44,832 nt of DNA from DATKXU01 sp035528905 (GTDB taxonomy: Bacteria; Armatimonadota; UBA5829; DTJY01): the NCBI GenBank assembly GCA_035528905.1, contig DATKXU010000049.1:1-44832 (forward strand), written 5' to 3'. Shown one piece after another: positions 7,954 to 16,397 of this stretch. A model generated the notes under the pieces. That model had not been told where the DNA came from, did not search any database, and worked only from the letters and a program-made list of their open reading frames with translations. A program made the translations under genes and the position numbers. Within the stretch, counting starts at the first letter, position 1, and every line of letters begins with the position of its first letter.

Positions 7954-8613
7954 TCAAATTCCGCAGCACTTCTCGCGGAGATTGCGCATCGCGTCCTCGA
8001 CGCCGTTCTCAAATAAGAACGACCCTGTCACCAGGACATTTGCCCCGGCGGAGATGACCAGGGCGCATGTCTCCAGGTTGATCCCGCCGTCCACAGCGAT
8101 GTCTATCTCCCTACCGGAGCGATTGACCATGCCTCGGGCCGCGGCGATCTTGGGGAGCATGGAATGGATGAACTCCTGCCCGCCGAATCCGGGGTTCACC
8201 GTCATGATGAGCACCTCATCAACGCTATCCAGGACACCATCCACTGCATGAAGAGGAGTAGACGGATTCAGAGCGACCCCCGCCGCTGCACCAAGCTCCT
8301 TGACCTGCCGGATCGTCCTGTGCAGGTGGGCGCACGCCTCAGCATGCACCACGATGGCATCGCACCCGGCCGCGGCGAACTCGCGGACCAGCGACTCAGG
8401 ATTCTCGATCATCAAGTGCCCGATGAGCGGCAGATCCGTCTTGTCCCTGATGCTGGCAACAACGGCCGGGCCGAACGTGATATTCGGGACGAACCGGCCA
8501 TCCATGACGTCGAGGTGGATGCTGTCGGCTCCTGCGCCTGTTACTCGGCGCACTTCCCGCTCCAGATTGCTGAAGTCCGAGGACAACAGGGAGGGGGAAA
8601 TCTTTACCGCCAT
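7954..8613 (-). CDS. rpe: Ribulose-phosphate 3-epimerase
   Basis: Interconverts ribulose 5-phosphate and xylulose 5-phosphate in the pentose phosphate pathway. The 219-residue TIM barrel has the expected motifs: SLLSSDF at the start, HLDVMDGRFVPN, HLMIENPE, MTVNPGFGGQ and AVDGGI, with the metal-binding His and Asp residues. It overlaps the kinase gene by 10 bases. The order PASTA kinase then rpe recalls the Bacillus subtilis order prkC-rsgA-rpe, except that rsgA is absent. A second epimerase of this family is at 36285-37001. Confidence 0.95.
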   Translation of the reverse strand: MAVKISPSLLSSDFSNLEREVRRVTGAGADSIHLDVMDGRFVPNITFGPAVVASIRDKTDLPLIGHLMIENPESLVREFAAAGCDAIVVHAEACAHLHRTIRQVKELGAAAGVALNPSTPLHAVDGVLDSVDEVLIMTVNPGFGGQEFIHSMLPKIAAARGMVNRSGREIDIAVDGGINLETCALVISAGANVLVTGSFLFENGVEDAMRNLREKCCGI

Positions 8614-10316
8614 TTCGGCTCCTCGCTGACCAGCTTGCCGTCAATGTAAATGCGTATCGTAACCTTATCCCCTGTCCCCTGAACCGTCTGCTGTATGCGG
8701 TCGCCGGGATGTCCAACGCCGGAATAGGCAATGCTCTCGCCGTAATCATCCCTGACGACTATCTGCACCCTCTGGTCCTCGGCGCCCTCCGGCACTGTGA
8801 ATCTCACGTCGAACGATCGAGTCTCGCCCGAGGGGCCGTAATTCTCTGTATCCAACGATACCTTCTCCGGCTCGGGACCCAGGCTGCAAACTAGGTCCAC
8901 CAACTGATCGCGCTCCAAGCGCGTTCCCGCAGAAGGCGATTGGCCTATGATGCTGTCTGCCGGCACCGTATCGCTGTACGCCTGCGTAACCTCACCCGCA
9001 TTCAAACCGGCATTACGGATTCGCTCTACGGCTTCTTCCCGCGTAACCTTCACCACGTTCGGTGTGACCGCGAACTTCGACCCCTTACTGACCCACACAT
9101 CAACTGTCTTCCCGACTTTGATGAACCTGTCAGGAGACGGACTCATGAAGTAGATTGTGCCAGCCGGATATTCCTCGTTGAACTGCTCGGACCTTACGGC
9201 CAGTTGGATCTTCTTGTCAGCAGCGATCATCTGCGCCTGACTCAGCGCCTTCCCAATCAGGTCCGGAACCCTCACATCGGCGGGTCTCCTGATCATGTAG
9301 CCGACCATTACCGCAAGCAGAACGACGATTATGAGCACAACGGCCAGGAGCGTCCTGCGCAAGGCGGACAGAAACACCGGCTCTGTATAGTCCACTCCGG
9401 CGACGCGCTCTTCCGGTTCCGGGGGCGGCCCGGCCGCCTTTTTCCCAGCGGGCTGCGACCACGCAACCGGCCTGGAGAGGTGCAGGGCGTCACGCACAGA
9501 CTTCAATTCGTTCAGCATGGCCTTCGCCGAGCGATGCCTGTCCTGCGGGGCCTTCTGCAGAGCTTTCACGACAACCGCTTCCAGATTCTTTGGTATGCCT
9601 GGATTCAGCGCCCGAAGGGATGGCACCGGCTCGCGCGCGTGCTTCAAGGCGATCGCAATCGGCGTATCGCCGTCGAACGGGATCGCGCCCGTAAGGAGCT
9701 CGAAAAGTACGACGCCCAGGGAGTAGACGTCGGCCGCCGGGGTCGCAGGCTTCCCTTCCGCGACTTCAGGCGCCATGTAGTGGATGGACCGCATCATCGC
9801 GCTTGTGCGTATTGACTGCGATGAGGCCACTCCACTGCCGACCCAGAAATCGGTGAGCTTGATCTGGCCTTCAGGTGTGACCAGTACGTTTCCCGGGCGC
9901 AGATCGCCGTGGACAAAACCGCGGCGGTGGGCGAAATCGAGCACATCGCAGATCGCCAGACCCACATCCACCGCAGTTGAGAGTGAGAATTGAGCACTCC
10001 GCCGTATGCGCTCCTTCAAATCCACGCCGCGGACGTACTCCATTATTACGTAGTAGCTGCCATCCTGTTCGCCGCTGTCGTAGACCTCCACGATGCCAGG
10101 GTGCGAAACGCCCGCCATGGCCTGGGCCTCGACCAGTATTCGCTCGGCGAACATGCGGTTTGCGGCATATTGCGGAAGCAGCACCTTTGCTGCGACCGGC
10201 CGGTTATCTATCTTGTCATCGCACTTATAGACGGTGAACAGGTTGCCTTCACCGATCTTTTCCAGCACCTCATAGCGGTGCTTCAGCACCGTACCGACCA
10301 ACGTACCAATGCCCAT
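8604..10316 (-). CDS. prkC: PrkC-type Ser/Thr kinase with PASTA domains
   Basis: A 570-residue membrane receptor kinase. Residues ~14-275 form the cytoplasmic kinase with the glycine loop IGEGNLFTVY, Lys44 and Glu63. A membrane segment spans ~322-342. Two PASTA domains, which bind peptidoglycan fragments or lipid II in known members, follow at ~347-480. Past them is a beta-rich C-terminal region of ~90 residues. Two catalytic motifs are altered: HRD is HGD (136-138) and DFG is DFW (156-158). The catalytic Asp, Lys, Glu, Asn143 and MAPE remain, so activity is likely but the Arg-dependent activation mode may be lost. It overlaps rpe and follows a small membrane protein by 6 bases. No partner phosphatase is visible. 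Confidence 0.9.
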   Translation of the reverse strand: MGIGTLVGTVLKHRYEVLEKIGEGNLFTVYKCDDKIDNRPVAAKVLLPQYAANRMFAERILVEAQAMAGVSHPGIVEVYDSGEQDGSYYVIMEYVRGVDLKERIRRSAQFSLSTAVDVGLAICDVLDFAHRRGFVHGDLRPGNVLVTPEGQIKLTDFWVGSGVASSQSIRTSAMMRSIHYMAPEVAEGKPATPAADVYSLGVVLFELLTGAIPFDGDTPIAIALKHAREPVPSLRALNPGIPKNLEAVVVKALQKAPQDRHRSAKAMLNELKSVRDALHLSRPVAWSQPAGKKAAGPPPEPEERVAGVDYTEPVFLSALRRTLLAVVLIIVVLLAVMVGYMIRRPADVRVPDLIGKALSQAQMIAADKKIQLAVRSEQFNEEYPAGTIYFMSPSPDRFIKVGKTVDVWVSKGSKFAVTPNVVKVTREEAVERIRNAGLNAGEVTQAYSDTVPADSIIGQSPSAGTRLERDQLVDLVCSLGPEPEKVSLDTENYGPSGETRSFDVRFTVPEGAEDQRVQIVVRDDYGESIAYSGVGHPGDRIQQTVQGTGDKVTIRIYIDGKLVSEEPKWR

Positions 10317-10322
10317 GAGCTG

Positions 10323-10532
10323 TTACCCGCGTCTGCCAGCGCAGAATCGAATAGCCCTGTAGAGACCGATCCCGACGACCAGACAGAGCATCACGATGTA
10401 TGCGAATGTGAAATCGAGCTCCCCACGCGCGGGGATAATGTAACGGCTGAGGTAGCTGAGGTATTGGAGCGCCACGATAACCAGCCAAACCGCCCCTATG
10501 ACCTCAACAGCGTATTTCGTCAGAGTGTCCAT
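10323..10532 (-). CDS. Small two-segment membrane protein before the kinase
   Basis: A 69-residue protein with two predicted membrane segments (about residues 8-28 and 40-58) and a basic C-terminus. I do not recognise a family. The ATG at 10532 is used; a TTG seven codons upstream (10553) is also in frame but lies inside the heptad repeat, so I prefer the ATG. It ends 6 bases before the PASTA kinase and is likely co-transcribed with it. The hydrophobic profile and spacing make it a credible small gene. Confidence 0.6.
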   Translation of the reverse strand: MDTLTKYAVEVIGAVWLVIVALQYLSYLSRYIIPARGELDFTFAYIVMLCLVVGIGLYRAIRFCAGRRG

Positions 10533-10545
10533 CGTTGTTCGAACC

Positions 10546-10619
10546 AGTTCCAAGTTGCAGGTTCCAAGTTCCAGGTTCAGACGGGCTTAGCCTGAAACCT
10601 GGGACTTGGAACCCGAGAC
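10546..10619. repeat. Heptad inverted repeat between aroB and the kinase operon
   Basis: Left arm of five 7-base units (AGTTCCA, AGTTGCA, GGTTCCA, AGTTCCA, GGTTCAG; 10546-10580), an 11-base loop, and a right arm of four units (CTGAAAC, CTGGGAC, TTGGAAC, CCGAGAC; 10592-10619). The arms are inverted complements over about 20 bases with few mismatches, giving a strong hairpin in RNA. The right arm touches the aroB stop codon (10620-10622). Confidence 0.85.
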
Positions 10620-11711
10620 CTACAGTCCGGCCTGCACACCCAGCGCCTTCAGCCACATTTCAGGCGTGAGGTCGTCTGCCACGAACGCAGAACCGATCGT
10701 GTTCACCAAGGCCACGTGGAGCCGCCCGTGAGCAACCTTCTTGTCCAGTCCGGTTGCCGCGACGATCTCCTGGTGGCTGATCCCCGAAGGCGGCTTGTAC
10801 GGTAGTCCGGCTGCCTTCAGTATGCCCACAATCCGGTTCACGAGGCCGGACTCCGCCGAGCCCATTTCCCGGGCCGCGAGCGCCGCAGTCACCATCCCGA
10901 TCGCAACCGCTTCGCCGTGCTTGTACTTCCGATAGGCCGTAAGCGATTCAATTGCGTGGCCGATGGTGTGGCCGTAATTGAGAATCCGGCGCAGGCCCGA
11001 CTCCCGCTCGTCCTGACGCACCACGTCCGCCTTGATCTCACACGACCGCAAGACTGTGCGTTCCAGTACCGCCGGATCCAAGCGCCTGATCGCGCTCAGA
11101 TTCTGCTCGACAAACGCAAAGTATTCGCTGTCCCGAATTATGCCGTGCTTGATGAGCTCGGCCAGCCCGCACCGGAACTCCCGGCTGGGCAGCGTCCTCA
11201 GCACCGACACGTCAATCAGCACCAACCTGGGCTGGTGGAAGGCGCCAACCAGGTTCTTGCCCCGCGAGAGGTTCACGCCGGTCTTGCCGCCCACGCTGGC
11301 ATCAACCTGCGCCAGAAGGGAGGTCGGCGCCTGCACGAGGTCAACGCCGCGCAGGTACGTCGCCGCAGCGAATCCGGCAATGTCGCCCACAACGCCGCCG
11401 CCGAGGCCGATGACCATGCCGCCGCGGTCCAGGCGCTGGTCGAGAAACCTTTCGTAGAGAAACGCAACCGTCCTCAGGGTCTTGTATCTCTCGCCAGTGG
11501 GGATAATCGTCACGTAGCCGGAGACCCCCGCACCCTCAAGACTTTTGACGAGACGCCCGGCATACAGTTCCCCGATCCGGCGGTTCGTCACGATCGCGGC
11601 CGACTTGCCGTTGCAGACGGCGGAGATCAGCTCGCCTGCCTGGTCCAGCAAGCCCGGCCCAACGTGTATATCGTACCCTCTCTCACCTAGTTCTATACGC
11701 AGTTTACTCAT
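10620..11711 (-). CDS. aroB: 3-dehydroquinate synthase
   Basis: AroB converts DAHP to 3-dehydroquinate, the second step of the shikimate pathway, using NAD and a divalent metal. The 363-residue protein has the NAD/substrate motifs GGGVVGDIAGFAAATYLRG, PTSLLAQVDASVGGKTGVN, and the metal-binding NYGHTIGHAIES and HGEAVAIGM. The start at 11711 (MSKLRIELGERGYDI) is preferred over an in-frame start 57 bases upstream because it fits the family and GAGG lies upstream. aroA and aroC are 4-6 kb away on the same strand, separated by two plus-strand membrane genes. Confidence 0.96.
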   Translation of the reverse strand: MSKLRIELGERGYDIHVGPGLLDQAGELISAVCNGKSAAIVTNRRIGELYAGRLVKSLEGAGVSGYVTIIPTGERYKTLRTVAFLYERFLDQRLDRGGMVIGLGGGVVGDIAGFAAATYLRGVDLVQAPTSLLAQVDASVGGKTGVNLSRGKNLVGAFHQPRLVLIDVSVLRTLPSREFRCGLAELIKHGIIRDSEYFAFVEQNLSAIRRLDPAVLERTVLRSCEIKADVVRQDERESGLRRILNYGHTIGHAIESLTAYRKYKHGEAVAIGMVTAALAAREMGSAESGLVNRIVGILKAAGLPYKPPSGISHQEIVAATGLDKKVAHGRLHVALVNTIGSAFVADDLTPEMWLKALGVQAGL

Positions 11712-11779
11712 GAATGGTTGCCTCGCGTTCCCGGCGGCATGCGGTCCCGCCAACGGAACCGCTTCCACACAGCATCATA

Positions 11780-11808
11780 AGTATAAGCCATCACCGCGAT
11801 ACTGTCCA
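11780..11808 (-). promoter_or_regulatory. Predicted sigma70 promoter for aroB
   Basis: On the minus strand TGGACA (11803-11808) and TATACT (11780-11785) are separated by 17 bases, a good vegetative promoter 69 bases upstream of the aroB start. It would drive aroB and possibly the genes below it. Confidence 0.6.
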
Positions 11809-11962
11809 CTGTGAACAGGCGACGCACATAGCAGCGGCGCTTAACGGAGGCCTCGGAGGGTATAAGACTTGTGTCGAAAATAGCCAACCATACGCAGGAA
11901 TGTCGCATATGCGCGTGGAATTGCTATCCGGTTGGCAGCGAACTTCTGAGGGAGGATTTCCG

Positions 11963-13732
11963 ATGGCGGAAGATCAAGTATCCCGGCTGTCTGAAGAAGT
12001 TGACCGACTGAGAGCGCGCGTTGCGGCGCTGGAACAGGTTGTCCGGCAGTATGCAGTCGCTCCACAGGCCGAGGAACTTCGCGCTCCTCCGGAGGCTCCC
12101 CGTCCCCCTGCTGCCCCTGAAGCACCGCCTCAGCCCGCTGCGCCACCTACACCAGCTCCCCCGCCATCCGCACCCCCTGCCGAGTCAAGGCTCGAAGCCG
12201 AATTCGGTGGAAACTGGCTGAACAAGATCGGCGCAATTGCCCTGGTCTTGGGCATGGCCTTCTTCCTCAAGTACGCTATCGAGAACCGCTGGATTGATGA
12301 GACCGGCAGGATCATCATCGGCGTCGTGGTGGGCCTTGCCTGCGTCTACGGCGGGGAATACTTCCGGAAAAGGAACTTGCCGCTGTACGCGCAGGGGATT
12401 TCCGGCGCCGGGATCGCCATCCTCTATTTCACGATATACGCGGCCTTTGCGTTCTACCAACTGGTTCCGCAGCTTGCCGCGTTTGGGTTTATGATCGTGG
12501 TGACCATTACCGCGATCGCCGTCTCCGTCAGATACGACGCGGTCGCCATCGCAGTCCTGGGCATCATCGGGGCTTTCGCCACCCCGGCGCTGCTTCAAGG
12601 TCCTGGTGGAGGAGATGTCGAGATCCAGTTGTTCACGTATATAGCGATTCTCGACCTGGGCATTCTCGGCATCACGCGCTATAAAGGCTGGCGCAGCCTG
12701 AATATCTTGAGCCTGATCGGCACTGTGCTGATATTCCAGGGATGGGCTTGGGAGAATTACTCACCCGAGAATCTCGGCGTGACGATGCTGTTTCTCACGA
12801 TCTTCTTCGCGATCTTCGCCGCACAGTCGTTCGTCCAGAACGTCACAGCCCGGCGGAGCCTGAACACCGCCGACATATTCATGGCGATTGTCACGCCGAT
12901 ACTGTACTTCGCCGTGAGTTACTCGCTCCTCGTGGATGCGTATCGGGTATACCTTGGGGTGTTTTCGGCGGTCATGGCGGCGCTTTACCTCGCATTTGCA
13001 CAGAACGTCCGCATAATCCGGTTCGAGGACAGGAGGGTTCGGCTTATCTTTCTCGGCGTCGCAACAGCCTTCCTGACGCTCGCCATCCCGATTCAGCTCA
13101 GGGGCCACTGGATAACGATCGGCTGGTCGGTCGAGGCGGCGGTGCTGGCCGCGATAGGATTCAACCTGAATAGCGTGCGGACCAGAGAGGTGGCCTTGGT
13201 TTTACTTGGGCTGGTGCTTTGGCGTCTGCTTTTCAGAGATGCCCCCGCGGAGGTGCGCCTTCCATTCCTGAACGACCGCTTCCCGACGTTCCTGGTCGCT
13301 GTAGCGATAAATGCGCTCATCGCCTGGATGTACGGCCGATACCGCGACTCGCTGGTTCCCAGAGAAAAGTCGGTTCCGGCCGTGCTGATTCTGGGGTGCA
13401 ACTTCCTGATGCTGTGGGCGCTGAGTCTGGAAGCGATCGAATGGGTTTGGCTTGCCCAGCCATTCGCGCCTTGGAGCGCCAGATCGCTCGTTCTATCGGC
13501 GGTCTGGATGGTTTACGGCACGCTCATGCTGGCCGGCGGGATTATCCTGGGCTACCGGCCGGTGCGTATCATGGCGCTGATATTGATCTGCCTGGTGATA
13601 CTGAAGTCTTTCCTTATTGATGTCTGGTGGCTCGAAAGGCTCCATCGGATAATCGCGTTTATCTCGCTCGGAGTTGTGCTTTTCGCGGCATCCTATATAT
13701 ATCAAGCTCGCCGCAGGAGAATGCGCGTGTAG
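11963..13732 (+). CDS. DUF2339 multispan membrane protein
   Basis: A 589-residue protein. Residues ~1-35 form a coiled coil (VSRLSEEVDRLRARVAALEQVV), followed by a Pro/Ala-rich linker to ~75. The conserved DUF2339 entry segment GGNWLNKIGAIALVLGMAFFLKYA comes next, then about a dozen membrane segments to the C-terminus. The biochemical role of the family is not established. The ATG at 11963 follows GGGAGG by 8 bases. The next gene, 21 bases downstream, is DUF3999, a family I know to be paired with DUF2339 in other bacteria, so the two probably form one membrane complex. They lie between aroB and aroC/aroA, in opposite orientation. Confidence 0.88.
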   Translation: MAEDQVSRLSEEVDRLRARVAALEQVVRQYAVAPQAEELRAPPEAPRPPAAPEAPPQPAAPPTPAPPPSAPPAESRLEAEFGGNWLNKIGAIALVLGMAFFLKYAIENRWIDETGRIIIGVVVGLACVYGGEYFRKRNLPLYAQGISGAGIAILYFTIYAAFAFYQLVPQLAAFGFMIVVTITAIAVSVRYDAVAIAVLGIIGAFATPALLQGPGGGDVEIQLFTYIAILDLGILGITRYKGWRSLNILSLIGTVLIFQGWAWENYSPENLGVTMLFLTIFFAIFAAQSFVQNVTARRSLNTADIFMAIVTPILYFAVSYSLLVDAYRVYLGVFSAVMAALYLAFAQNVRIIRFEDRRVRLIFLGVATAFLTLAIPIQLRGHWITIGWSVEAAVLAAIGFNLNSVRTREVALVLLGLVLWRLLFRDAPAEVRLPFLNDRFPTFLVAVAINALIAWMYGRYRDSLVPREKSVPAVLILGCNFLMLWALSLEAIEWVWLAQPFAPWSARSLVLSAVWMVYGTLMLAGGIILGYRPVRIMALILICLVILKSFLIDVWWLERLHRIIAFISLGVVLFAASYIYQARRRRMRV

Positions 13733-13753
13733 AACAAAGGTGGGTGAGGGATT

Positions 13754-15064
13754 ATGTCCAGCGCTTTACAGAAACGCAAGCTGAGCGTTTTGCTCCTGGT
13801 GATTTCGTGTCAGGTCGGTATGCTGTGCAGCCCGGGCCGGGCCGACTTCAACCGCTCGAAATGGCGGTATTACAGCGAACTCAAGCTGAAAGCGGCGGTT
13901 TCCGCCAAGTATGCGGAATTCACGGTTGACCCGGCGATCTTCCGCAATGCGCAGGACGACCTGGCCGACCTCCGCATCGTTGATAGCGCTGGAAAAGAGG
14001 CGCCGTTCAATCTTCTGGAGGACCGAGGAGGGACAGTGGAGGCATCGTATAAGGCCACGTATAAAGCCGCCTTGCTGAACAAGTCCGTCGTGGCGGGCAA
14101 GTATACCACCTTCATGCTCGACCTCAGAAAGCCCGGGAGGATAAACAACCGTGTCGAGATCAAGACCCCATCTAGCAATTTCATGCGAAAGGTGGAAATC
14201 GAGGGCGGCTGGGACGGGCTGCACTGGGCGACCCTGAAGGCCGACGGCTACATCTTCGATTTCTCCCGCGAGTATTACGCCGAAAGCACCGCCGTCAGCT
14301 ACCCTGACAGCACATACCGGTATATTCGAGTGAAGATATGGGACCTCGCCGAGAAGCCGCTTGCAATCGAGGGGGCGACCGTTTACTGGCGAAAGATCGA
14401 GCCCGCCAAGGAGGTACTTCTGCTCGAAGGTGGTTCCACCACGCAGAATCGAAGGGAACGGAGCACGGACATATTGATGGATCTGGGCGCAAGCATGCCC
14501 AGCAGTCGCGCGGTTATCAAGTCGCCTGATACGAACTACGACCGCCAGGTCGAAATCGCCGGCAGCAAGACCGGCAGGGAATGGGAGTATTCAGGGTATG
14601 AGTACATCTTCAAATACGACTTGCCGGGGGTCAAGGCGAAGCAGTTAAGCGTCGAGTACCTGGAAGCGAGTTACAGGTACATCCGGCTGCGGGTCCACAA
14701 CTACGACGATCCGCCGATCAGAATATCAAAAGTGCAGCTCTACCAGATCAGGCGGCGCGTCGTATTCCCATACGACCCGAATGTCCACTACCGATTGTAT
14801 TACGGAAACATCGAGGCGCAGCGGCCTGTTTATGACTTCCAGCGCACGTATAAATATGTAGCGTCGCAGCAGCGCGCCGGGCTCGGGCTTGGCCCGCGGA
14901 TCGAGAATCCTGACTTCAGGGCGCTCATAGGAACGAAGCCCTGGCTGCAGGCAAATCCGTGGGTGATCTGGGTCGTGCTGGGCGTCGCCGTGGTTTTGCT
15001 TGGGCTGCTCGCCCTGCGCATGGTTCGGGAAACCAAGGCTTCACCGCCGGGCGAGTCCTCCTGA
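13754..15064 (+). CDS. DUF3999-type membrane-anchored protein
   Basis: A 436-residue exported protein, partner of the DUF2339 gene. It has an N-terminal signal segment (residues ~8-30), a large beta-rich extracytoplasmic region with two similar halves (FMRKVEIEG.WDGLHW at ~132-150 and YDRQVEIAGS..GREWEY at ~257-275, each followed by YRYIR), and a C-terminal membrane segment at ~402-423 with a short basic tail. The duplicated motif resembles discoidin/galactose-binding-like sandwich folds, though that is inference. The start has AGGTGGGTGAGG upstream. Function is unknown. Confidence 0.75.
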   Translation: MSSALQKRKLSVLLLVISCQVGMLCSPGRADFNRSKWRYYSELKLKAAVSAKYAEFTVDPAIFRNAQDDLADLRIVDSAGKEAPFNLLEDRGGTVEASYKATYKAALLNKSVVAGKYTTFMLDLRKPGRINNRVEIKTPSSNFMRKVEIEGGWDGLHWATLKADGYIFDFSREYYAESTAVSYPDSTYRYIRVKIWDLAEKPLAIEGATVYWRKIEPAKEVLLLEGGSTTQNRRERSTDILMDLGASMPSSRAVIKSPDTNYDRQVEIAGSKTGREWEYSGYEYIFKYDLPGVKAKQLSVEYLEASYRYIRLRVHNYDDPPIRISKVQLYQIRRRVVFPYDPNVHYRLYYGNIEAQRPVYDFQRTYKYVASQQRAGLGLGPRIENPDFRALIGTKPWLQANPWVIWVVLGVAVVLLGLLALRMVRETKASPPGESS

Positions 15065-15190
15065 GAGGGCGACCACAGGGGGTCGCCCCTACATTCAGAT
15101 TCACGCTATCCCCCTGGAACCCTGGATCCCTCGACCCCCTTGTCCTCCGAAGTCCCGAGCTTGCCGAGGGACGAAGGCGGATGGATCCCT
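15065..15190. repeat. Repeat-rich intergenic spacer between convergent DUF3999 and aroC
   Basis: The spacer begins with an inverted repeat GGGCGACC..GGTCGCCC (15066-15087) of a type found dispersed in many bacterial genomes. GTCCC..GGGAC (about 15151-15171) around GAGCTTGCCGAG can form a second hairpin, and GGATCC with following TC-rich bases occurs twice (15124 and 15182). No gene is present. It probably ends transcription from both sides. Confidence 0.55.
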
Positions 15191-16312
15191 CTATTTCCAC
15201 TTATGCTCGAACTTCTGGAGGCTGTCGTAGCCGCGCCACATCATCAGGTGGTCTACTATCGTCATCGCCGTCATTGCCTCCGCAACGGCGACGATCCTGG
15301 CTGCAATGGTCGGATCGCGCCGGGTGATCGCGCCCAGGGTCGCCTCTTCCACCTTCGCCATGTCGACGGTCTGCTGGGGGATGGAGACGGTCGCGGTCGG
15401 CTTCACGGCGATTCGCAGCACAAGGTCCTCGCCGTTCGTGATGCCGCCGAGGAACCCGCCGGCCCTGTTGGTTTTGAACCGCACCCTCCCGTTTTCGAGA
15501 TATGGGATGTCGTTGCACTCGGAGCCTTTCATCCTGGCGGCGGCGAATCCCACGCCGATCTCGACGCCTTTGACCGCGCCGATGCTCATCAGGCCGTGAG
15601 CGAGGCACGCGCTCAGCTTGTCAAACACCGGCTCGCCGAGTCCGGCGGGCACCCCATGCGCGATGACCTCCACGATGCCGCCGGCAGTGTCGCCTTCATC
15701 CTTGATTTCGAGCACGCGGGCGATCATCCTCTCAGCCGCCTCCAGATCGGGGCAGTTGATAATGTTCTTGCCCAGATTGGCCTCGATCTCCTCGAAGCTC
15801 ATCTCCCTTGCGGCGACGCCGGCGCACTCCTTGACGTAGCCAAGCACCTTGATGTTCTCCGTCGCCAGGATTTTCTTGGCAAGGGCGCCGGCCGCCACGC
15901 GCATGCAGGTCTCGCGGCCGCTCGCACGGCCAGCGCCGCACCAATCGGCGTACTCGCCGTATTTGACGAAGAAGGTGTACTCCGCATGGCCCGGGCGGAT
16001 CAGGTCCTTCACCCGGCGGTATTGCTCCACGTGGGTGTCCTGGCGGTCAACGTTATAAACGATCATGCCCACGGGCGCGCCGGTGGTCTTCCCGTCCATC
16101 ACGCCCGCGACGATCTTGACCTGGTCGGTCTCCTGGCGGGGCGAGTCTATCGGCGACGTTCCCGGGCGGCGGCGATCGAGCTCCGCCTGGATGTCGGCGT
16201 CGCACAGGTCCATACCCGCCGGCACGCCGTCAACAATGACCATAAGCGCGTCGCCGTACGACTCGCCGCACGCGGTGACTCTGAATACTCTTCCGAATGT
16301 GTTGCCTAACAA
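15191..16312 (-). CDS. aroC: Chorismate synthase, GESYG variant
   Basis: AroC makes chorismate from EPSP using reduced FMN. The 373-residue protein has the family signatures GNTFGRVFRVT, DRRRPG, RPGHAEYTF (His109) and RETCMRVAAGALAKKI. The first signature, almost always GESHG, here reads GESYG: residue 19 is Tyr (TAC). The third block is also unusual, GAGRASGRET in place of GGGRSSARET. The start is TTG at 16312, supported by GGAGG six bases upstream and by the N-terminus (M)LGNTFG. It lies 63 bases after aroA, with a heptad hairpin between. It is the only aroC here and sits next to aroA, so it is probably functional. Confidence 0.93.
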   Translation of the reverse strand: MLGNTFGRVFRVTACGESYGDALMVIVDGVPAGMDLCDADIQAELDRRRPGTSPIDSPRQETDQVKIVAGVMDGKTTGAPVGMIVYNVDRQDTHVEQYRRVKDLIRPGHAEYTFFVKYGEYADWCGAGRASGRETCMRVAAGALAKKILATENIKVLGYVKECAGVAAREMSFEEIEANLGKNIINCPDLEAAERMIARVLEIKDEGDTAGGIVEVIAHGVPAGLGEPVFDKLSACLAHGLMSIGAVKGVEIGVGFAAARMKGSECNDIPYLENGRVRFKTNRAGGFLGGITNGEDLVLRIAVKPTATVSIPQQTVDMAKVEEATLGAITRRDPTIAARIVAVAEAMTAMTIVDHLMMWRGYDSLQKFEHKWK

Positions 16313-16330
16313 GTGCTTCCTCCGTTTCGA

Positions 16331-16397
16331 ATTACAAATTGCAGATTGCAGATTTGGGCCCCGATCTGCAATCTGTCATTTGCAACCTGCGATCTCC
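16331..16397. repeat. Heptad inverted repeat between aroA and aroC
   Basis: Left units ATTACAA, ATTGCAG, ATTGCAG, ATTTGGG (16331-16358) and right units GATCTGC, AATCTGT, CATTTGC, AACCTGC, GATCTCC (16363-16397) form inverted arms with a 4-base loop. The right arm covers the aroA stop codon (16376-16378) and the last codons of AroA, EIAGCK. Confidence 0.8.

Noticed and set aside
9978..9997. Heptad-like TGAGAG/TGAGAAT/TGAGCAC inside the kinase gene
   Set aside because: Only three imperfect units, and the encoded segment has about the normal length for the kinase fold, so chance is likely.
15140..16309. A 389-codon open frame on the plus strand opposite aroC
   Set aside because: It is an antisense shadow of aroC produced by high G+C codon bias; no family motifs and no ribosome site.
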